This document shows positions 56,486-60,235 of a stretch of DNA of 60,235 nt, in pieces. The stretch covers positions 1 through 60,235 of IMG/VR virus record IMGVR_UViG_3300045007_000064; one strand, given 5' to 3'. A program made the position numbers and the translations under genes. The stretch comes from a virus. Each line of letters begins with the position of its first letter. Position 1 is the first letter of the stretch. A model generated the notes under the pieces. It did no database searches. It saw only the letters and a program-made list of their open reading frames with translations, and was not told where the DNA came from.

Positions 56486-56794
56486 TCAGCGCTGTTCGTC
56501 ATTGTAGTAGTCTCCGATCTGGTAGGACTCAAACGTGCCGTAGGAGACGTACACGTACCCAGTATCGCCGTCCTGGTCCTTGATGTCAAATCGGTAGTCC
56601 TCGTCGTCCGTGTGGATGATCGGGACCTGGGAGATACACATGCCGTCCTTGTTGTATCCGGCACAGATCATCTGAACCCAGGTGCTCTCCGGTTCGATCA
56701 CCTTGTCCGTGATCGTACCCGCGCTGATGGAGGAGCCGCAGCCCGTAAGAAGTACCGCCAAGGCCACGAAGGCAGGGGCGAAGAGTCGTTTCAT
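56486..56794 (-). CDS. Lipoprotein
   Basis: 102 residues (MKRLFAPAFVALAVLLTGCG). Signal peptide with lipobox LLTGC, Cys19 as the lipidated residue, then a small beta domain with two Cys (MICAGYNKDGMCISQ). Would be anchored outside the host membrane. Prophage and phage lipoproteins often block superinfection; that is inference here. Leaderless promoter. Confidence 0.8.
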   Translation of the reverse strand: MKRLFAPAFVALAVLLTGCGSSISAGTITDKVIEPESTWVQMICAGYNKDGMCISQVPIIHTDDEDYRFDIKDQDGDTGYVYVSYGTFESYQIGDYYNDEQR

Positions 56795-56796
56795 GC

Positions 56797-57195
56797 TTAG
56801 GACTCTACGCTGAGAACCCCGCCGTTGTCAAGATACCGGATCACAGGGATGCCCGCTTTCGTGGCCTGACCTGCGGTATGTGTGGCTCCCTTGGACCCAT
56901 CCTTGATGAACGCGAGGCAGACATCGGCTCCAAGATCGACCATAAGCTGGTTCCGGATGAATCCGGCTGCACGGCCCTCGTTCTCCCAATCAGCCGCATG
57001 AGGCTCCTCCACCGCCCAGGAGACTGATCGTGCGATATCTCGGGCCATGCGGTCGGCTCCTCGGGAGGCATCACCATGGACGATGATAATCTCCTCTTGA
57101 ACAGGGCAATTCTCCTTCACCCAGTTGAAAATAGCCAGGTAGATAGCCTCTTTAGATTCCCAGGTCCGAGACCCAGTGATGAGAATCCGCTTCAC
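56797..57195 (-). CDS. SLOG-fold protein (YpsA/DUF2493-type)
   Basis: 132 residues from GTG 57195 (MKRILITGSRTWESKEAIYL), coupled to the upstream stop. ILITGSRTW (GSRxW), VHGDASRGADRMA and DVCLAFIKDGSKGATHT fit the cpYpsA-related SLOG family, a Rossmann-like fold that binds nucleotides or NAD-derived ligands. Role unknown; location beside the NAD genes is suggestive. Confidence 0.75.
   Translation of the reverse strand: MKRILITGSRTWESKEAIYLAIFNWVKENCPVQEEIIIVHGDASRGADRMARDIARSVSWAVEEPHAADWENEGRAAGFIRNQLMVDLGADVCLAFIKDGSKGATHTAGQATKAGIPVIRYLDNGGVLSVES
56802..56831 (-). promoter_or_regulatory. Leaderless-type promoter
   Basis: TTGACA, 18 bp, TAGAGT, then 7 bases to ATG 56794; inside the end of the SLOG gene. 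Confidence 0.7.
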
Positions 57196-57407
57196 GGGAG
57201 GTCTACTCCCATAACACCGGCAGTCCAGGCACCCTCTAGTTCCTCCATAAACCAATGAGAATTGAAGACCTTGCGGGCCTGTCGTCGGTAGCTCGTCTTG
57301 ACTGGCTCGATGGCCTGCTCCCAGGGAACATCTTCCGCCTGGTGCTCATTCAGGTCAATCTCGTACAGATTACGAGCAAGGGCTTCTTCTCGGATGGAAA
57401 CGTTCAC
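57192..57407 (-). CDS. Hypothetical protein
   Basis: 71 residues (MNVSIREEALARNLYEIDLN), GTG coupled to the upstream TGA. Helical; not recognised. Confidence 0.65.
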   Translation of the reverse strand: MNVSIREEALARNLYEIDLNEHQAEDVPWEQAIEPVKTSYRRQARKVFNSHWFMEELEGAWTAGVMGVDLP

Positions 57408-58111
57408 AACTTCTCCCAGGGTGAGGGGTAGGGGAACTTCGACTCTACCAGACTCCGCGTCTTTTTGAAACTGTTCTCGTCGGTGGAAAGGAAGTCCAGC
57501 GGTCCCTTAATCGTATACTGAGAATGGTGCTTCACATCCTCCCTCTGGAGGTGGGGTCCGGAGGGTAGCCGCGAGAGGTTACCGTAGAGCGTACGCCAGA
57601 TAGGCGGGTGATCGTGGTTCAAAACCTCGGATGCCTCGTCCAGAATCCGTAGCATCTCGGTCCCGTTGATCTTCATCGGGATATGCAGCTCATAGTGCAT
57701 CGGGAACTTGATGCCCTGCATGCGGAGGTAGGTCAGTGTGTCCCGGAAGACTTGCTTGCGTGGCGCAGACCTCGGGTCCCCCATCGATTCCCGGATGTGC
57801 TTCTCCAGAGGCTTCCAGAACCAGACGGGGAAAGGGTCTGGCCAGGTGTCCATAACGAAGAAGTCGTCATTCCACACCCAGAAGTCTCCCGGCTCGTACT
57901 CCGCCGCGGTGCGGATGTTGTGAAGACTATTCTGGAATCGATTCTCGTAGGGGTTACCAGGAAGCAGTCTGACCTTATCCAGGTCCACCCAGTCCGGGGC
58001 ACTGCCGATGATCGTCACATCGCCCGGAGGAGCGTACTCGTGGAGGGACCGTAGGCTGAAGCGAAGCTCCTCCGACTCGCCCTCTTTGACGTAGTAGATG
58101 TGGTGGGTCAT
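57404..58111 (-). CDS. Stealth-type glycosyl/phosphosugar transferase
   Basis: 235 residues (MTHHIYYVKEGESEELRFSL). SLRSLHEYAPPGDVTIIGSA near 19-38, a P-D-W turn, FWVWNDDFFVM near 91-101 (the NDD acidic motif) and HIPMKINGTEM fit the Stealth/GT family found in many actinophages. It may modify host wall sugars or phage proteins. Leaderless promoter just after a terminator. Confidence 0.7.
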   Translation of the reverse strand: MTHHIYYVKEGESEELRFSLRSLHEYAPPGDVTIIGSAPDWVDLDKVRLLPGNPYENRFQNSLHNIRTAAEYEPGDFWVWNDDFFVMDTWPDPFPVWFWKPLEKHIRESMGDPRSAPRKQVFRDTLTYLRMQGIKFPMHYELHIPMKINGTEMLRILDEASEVLNHDHPPIWRTLYGNLSRLPSGPHLQREDVKHHSQYTIKGPLDFLSTDENSFKKTRSLVESKFPYPSPWEKL

Positions 58112-58123
58112 GGATTCACCATA

Positions 58124-58162
58124 CCAGAAAAGCGGCCCCCTCGGAAGGGGACCGCTTCTCAG
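58124..58162 (-). terminator. Terminator of RIIB gene
   Basis: AAGCGGTCCCC, TTCCGA, GGGGGCCGCTT then TTC on the minus strand; TATGGT (-10 of the glycosyltransferase gene) follows at once, six bases before its ATG. Confidence 0.8.
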
Positions 58163-58167
58163 GTTGG

Positions 58168-59253
58168 TCAGAGCTTGTAGCCCAGCTCGTTCGCTGCGGC
58201 CTCGAACTCATCGCGGCGACCTGCCGTGATGCGCTTGTTCTTGTAGCGCTTCAGGTTGGTGGTCGGGTCGGCCTTCATCAGAGCCGTGATGAGGGCCTTG
58301 TACTCGTCCTTACGGGAGCCTCCCGTAGCCGCGGGGGCCGGGGTCTCGATCTTCCGCTTGGTGACGTTGACCTTGATCGTCTGAGGAGTGTCCTCCTCAG
58401 CCTCCTCAGCCTCCTCGACCTCCGGCTCAGGCAGGCCCAGCTCGGAGAACGAGATGACCGTCTTGTCCCACTTCTTCTTGTCGGGGTTTTCGCTGAGGAC
58501 GATGTACCGGCAGACGCGAATCTTCCGGTCGTTTTCGTCCAGCGGAACCGAGACCACATCGCGCGGGTTGACCAGCACGTTCAGCAGACGCGGTGCGTTG
58601 CTGCCGAGGTAGTAGGCGGCGTAGCTGTGGTCTCCGACGTGTAGCCCTGTGCTACAGGCCGTACGGCGCTGCGGGTCCACCTTGGAGCGCGGAATCTCCA
58701 CGACCGCACCGACGTGGTTCGGGAGGTGGTCGTACTCGTACTCCACACCGTCCACGATACCGGGACCGGCATGCATGGAGGTGCCGTCTGCACGAACGGC
58801 CTTGTAGAGGACCGCATCGCCGTCCGGAGTGATCTGGAGTCCGTGCTTCTCCACGAAGATGAAGAACTCGTCCTGGCCCTTGACAGACGGGTTGGTGGCT
58901 GCCTTCTCCCAGAACTTGAGCCACGCGGCCCACTCTTCCTCGGGAGCGCCGCTGTCCATCACCGAAATGATGTGCGTGGCCAGGCGGTGCGCAGCGAGGT
59001 CACCGTCGAAGAACAGCTTGGTACCCTTCCGAGACACACGCTCGGAGAGCTTCGTGAGCTTCTTGTAGACAGCCTCGAACGGCGCGACAAGCTCCAGCAG
59101 CTCGTCGTCGGAGAGAGTCTGCGTCGGGAAGAGACCCGCAACGACCTTCTCGAAGTTGTCATCGTCAGAGCCGATGGTGTGCGTTCCTCCGTCAGGGAAG
59201 ATGACAGTCACACCGCTGAATTCAGCGTCAGACGTGATGGTGTAGTATGCCAC
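58168..59253 (-). CDS. RIIB-like protein
   Basis: 361 residues, GTG start after GACGAAAGGAACTGCCACC. Layout of phage RIIB proteins: VTVIFPDGGTHTI, a helical middle (FEAVYKKLTKLSERVSRKGT), FLKFWEKA-NPSVKGQDEF-type core, ITPDGDAVLYKAVRADGTSM, CSTGLHVGDHSYA and RKIRVCRYIV. T4 rIIB is needed for growth in lambda lysogens. The C-terminal 90 residues (Glu-rich linker then TGGSRKDEYKALITALMKAD) are an extra helical domain. Own promoter TTGACA-17-TACCAT. Confidence 0.85.
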   Translation of the reverse strand: MAYYTITSDAEFSGVTVIFPDGGTHTIGSDDDNFEKVVAGLFPTQTLSDDELLELVAPFEAVYKKLTKLSERVSRKGTKLFFDGDLAAHRLATHIISVMDSGAPEEEWAAWLKFWEKAATNPSVKGQDEFFIFVEKHGLQITPDGDAVLYKAVRADGTSMHAGPGIVDGVEYEYDHLPNHVGAVVEIPRSKVDPQRRTACSTGLHVGDHSYAAYYLGSNAPRLLNVLVNPRDVVSVPLDENDRKIRVCRYIVLSENPDKKKWDKTVISFSELGLPEPEVEEAEEAEEDTPQTIKVNVTKRKIETPAPAATGGSRKDEYKALITALMKADPTTNLKRYKNKRITAGRRDEFEAAANELGYKL

Positions 59254-59281
59254 GGTGGCAGTTCCTTTCGTCGTTAGTTCT

Positions 59282-59310
59282 ATGGTACAGGTTGCCTGTC
59301 AGAATGTCAA
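59282..59310 (-). promoter_or_regulatory. Promoter of RIIB-like gene
   Basis: TTGACA, 17 bp, TACCAT with a leader of about 28 bases; -35 overlaps the stop of the next gene. Confidence 0.75.
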
Positions 59311-60235
59311 CCCTTGAGGGCAGCATTCTTGAGGTTGATGTAGTCCACGATAGCCGCAGGTTCGGCGCGCGAACCATCGATGCCGTTGAGTAGGGGGTAG
59401 CGGGTGAACAGGCTCTCACCGATCTTGTTCTTGTTGGGGTCCTTGATCTTGTCGAACGCCTCCTTGACCTCGGGGAGGTACGGGATCAGCCACTCCAGAC
59501 GGTCACGAGTGCTCTGTCCCGTGTCGCGATAGTCCCGGAGCGCCTTCAGCCACTTCTGGGTCGGCTTGTGCTTGATCTTGCTGATATCCGAGTCCATGAG
59601 GGAACGGATGCCGTACGTGGAGTAGAGATTCCGGTCCCGGAGAGCCATAAGCTCCCACTTCGTCGGCGTCTTGATCGTGTCCAGGACGGCCTTCGCCGCG
59701 ACCTTACCGATGGTGGTCTCGGGCGGGAGCAGAGGAAGAACGTCGGTGAGGTCTGTATTCTTGTTGACAAGAATCAGAGCTGCCTTCGCCTCCGTCGCCA
59801 CAAAGGTACCGATTCCGCTGTACTTCGAGGAGTAGTTCGTCTTCGTCGTCATGGACTCACGAACCCACTGCTCCATGCCCCCGGCCTGGTTGCGGAGAAT
59901 GATCACCGCGTCATACTCCTTCTTGATTTCCTCGGGAGTCATGCGAGAGATATCCGCCACGCCGTGGTACGAACTGCGGATAACCTGGAGACGGGTGTCT
60001 CGGGCCTTGTTCGAGTTCTCCTGAGCAATCCGAGCAGCGCGCTGGACGCTCGCTGCGGCCATGAAATCCTCGGCGCTGATGACCACATCAGCGATGTCAC
60101 GGTAGATGCGGTTCAGCCGGTTCAGCGGCTCATTCGTGATGAAGATTTCGTAGCGGTGCTCGCGGGGGTCCGAGAGGCTGTTCAGCCAGTCCCCGACGTA
60201 GGCGTACTCGCTGTGTGCGATCCTCGACCCCGCTT
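59307..60235 (-). CDS. Partial gene upstream of RIIB
   Basis: 309 codons are visible and the frame is open to the window edge, so the start lies outside. The visible part runs from SRIAHSEYAYVGDWLNSLSD to the stop at 59307 and includes RLNRIYRDIADVVISAEDFM and IILRNQAGGMEQWVRESMTT. Soluble, alpha/beta, basic. Its position just upstream of RIIB is where RIIA sits in many phages, but I see no GHKL ATPase motif in this part and do not assign it. Confidence 0.75.
   Translation of the reverse strand, partial: AGSRIAHSEYAYVGDWLNSLSDPREHRYEIFITNEPLNRLNRIYRDIADVVISAEDFMAAASVQRAARIAQENSNKARDTRLQVIRSSYHGVADISRMTPEEIKKEYDAVIILRNQAGGMEQWVRESMTTKTNYSSKYSGIGTFVATEAKAALILVNKNTDLTDVLPLLPPETTIGKVAAKAVLDTIKTPTKWELMALRDRNLYSTYGIRSLMDSDISKIKHKPTQKWLKALRDYRDTGQSTRDRLEWLIPYLPEVKEAFDKIKDPNKNKIGESLFTRYPLLNGIDGSRAEPAAIVDYINLKNAALKG

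Noticed and set aside
59307-60235. Calling the partial gene RIIA
   Set aside because: Position fits, but no GHKL ATPase motif is visible in the part present.

Overview
The window looks like part of a large double-stranded DNA phage genome that infects a high-GC Gram-positive (actinobacterial) host. Evidence: GC-rich coding with dense, overlapping, mostly small genes; an RIIB-like protein; a peptidoglycan-binding and a CHAP-fold protein; an Lsr2-like DNA-binding domain; a sortase-type (LATTGG) surface protein; sigma70/sigmaA-type promoters (TTGACA, 17 bp, TAnnnT), most of them giving leaderless or nearly leaderless mRNAs, which is common in actinobacteria. No terminase large subunit, portal, capsid, tail or DNA polymerase gene is in this window, so it is the accessory/early part of the genome. 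I cannot name the phage or its host genus.

Layout. (1) 1-3190: ten small rightward genes of unknown function, overlapping or nearly so, the tail of a rightward operon that begins outside the window. (2) 3191-3853: a 660-bp convergent intergenic stretch with a large imperfect inverted repeat, an AT-rich centre and C-runs. (3) 3854-18287: about 30 short leftward genes, nearly all with their own promoter and Shine-Dalgarno leader or leaderless start, many with their own terminator; includes an HTH regulator, a peptidoglycan-binding protein, a DUF3846 protein, an Lsr2-like protein and a SprT-like metalloprotease. Between these genes lie thirteen copies of a 24-bp element, candidate small RNAs, and terminators nested with the next gene's promoter. 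(4) 18287-27267: leftward genes including a CHAP-like protein and a possible small terminase, marked by an extreme excess of the 5-mer AACCG on the coding strand between about 18.7 and 21 kb; then a VWA-domain protein and zinc-knuckle proteins. (5) 27268-27599: AT-rich, repeat-bearing non-coding stretch. (6) 27600-44630: leftward operons of small proteins, among them a tandem array of six paralogous membrane proteins, two DnaQ-fold exonucleases and a 798-residue sortase-anchored surface protein. (7) 44650-60235: nucleotide-metabolism block: a CCA-type nucleotidyltransferase, a SpoT-like HD hydrolase, NadR, PnuC, a PcfJ-like protein, NAMPT, a PRPP-synthetase homologue, a lipoprotein, a SLOG-fold protein, a Stealth-type glycosyltransferase, RIIB and the 3' part of another gene.

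How it works together (inference). The NAMPT, Prs-like, NadR and PnuC genes lie within 8.5 kb and would together import nicotinamide riboside, make phosphoribosyl donor, and rebuild NAD+ from nicotinamide or riboside. This matches the logic of phage NAD+ reconstitution against NAD-depleting host immunity (NARP1/NARP2). The adjacent SpoT-like hydrolase, tRNA CCA-type enzyme and SLOG protein suggest a wider block that repairs or senses nucleotide-based defence damage. The many membrane, lipoprotein and surface genes may alter the host envelope, possibly excluding other phages.
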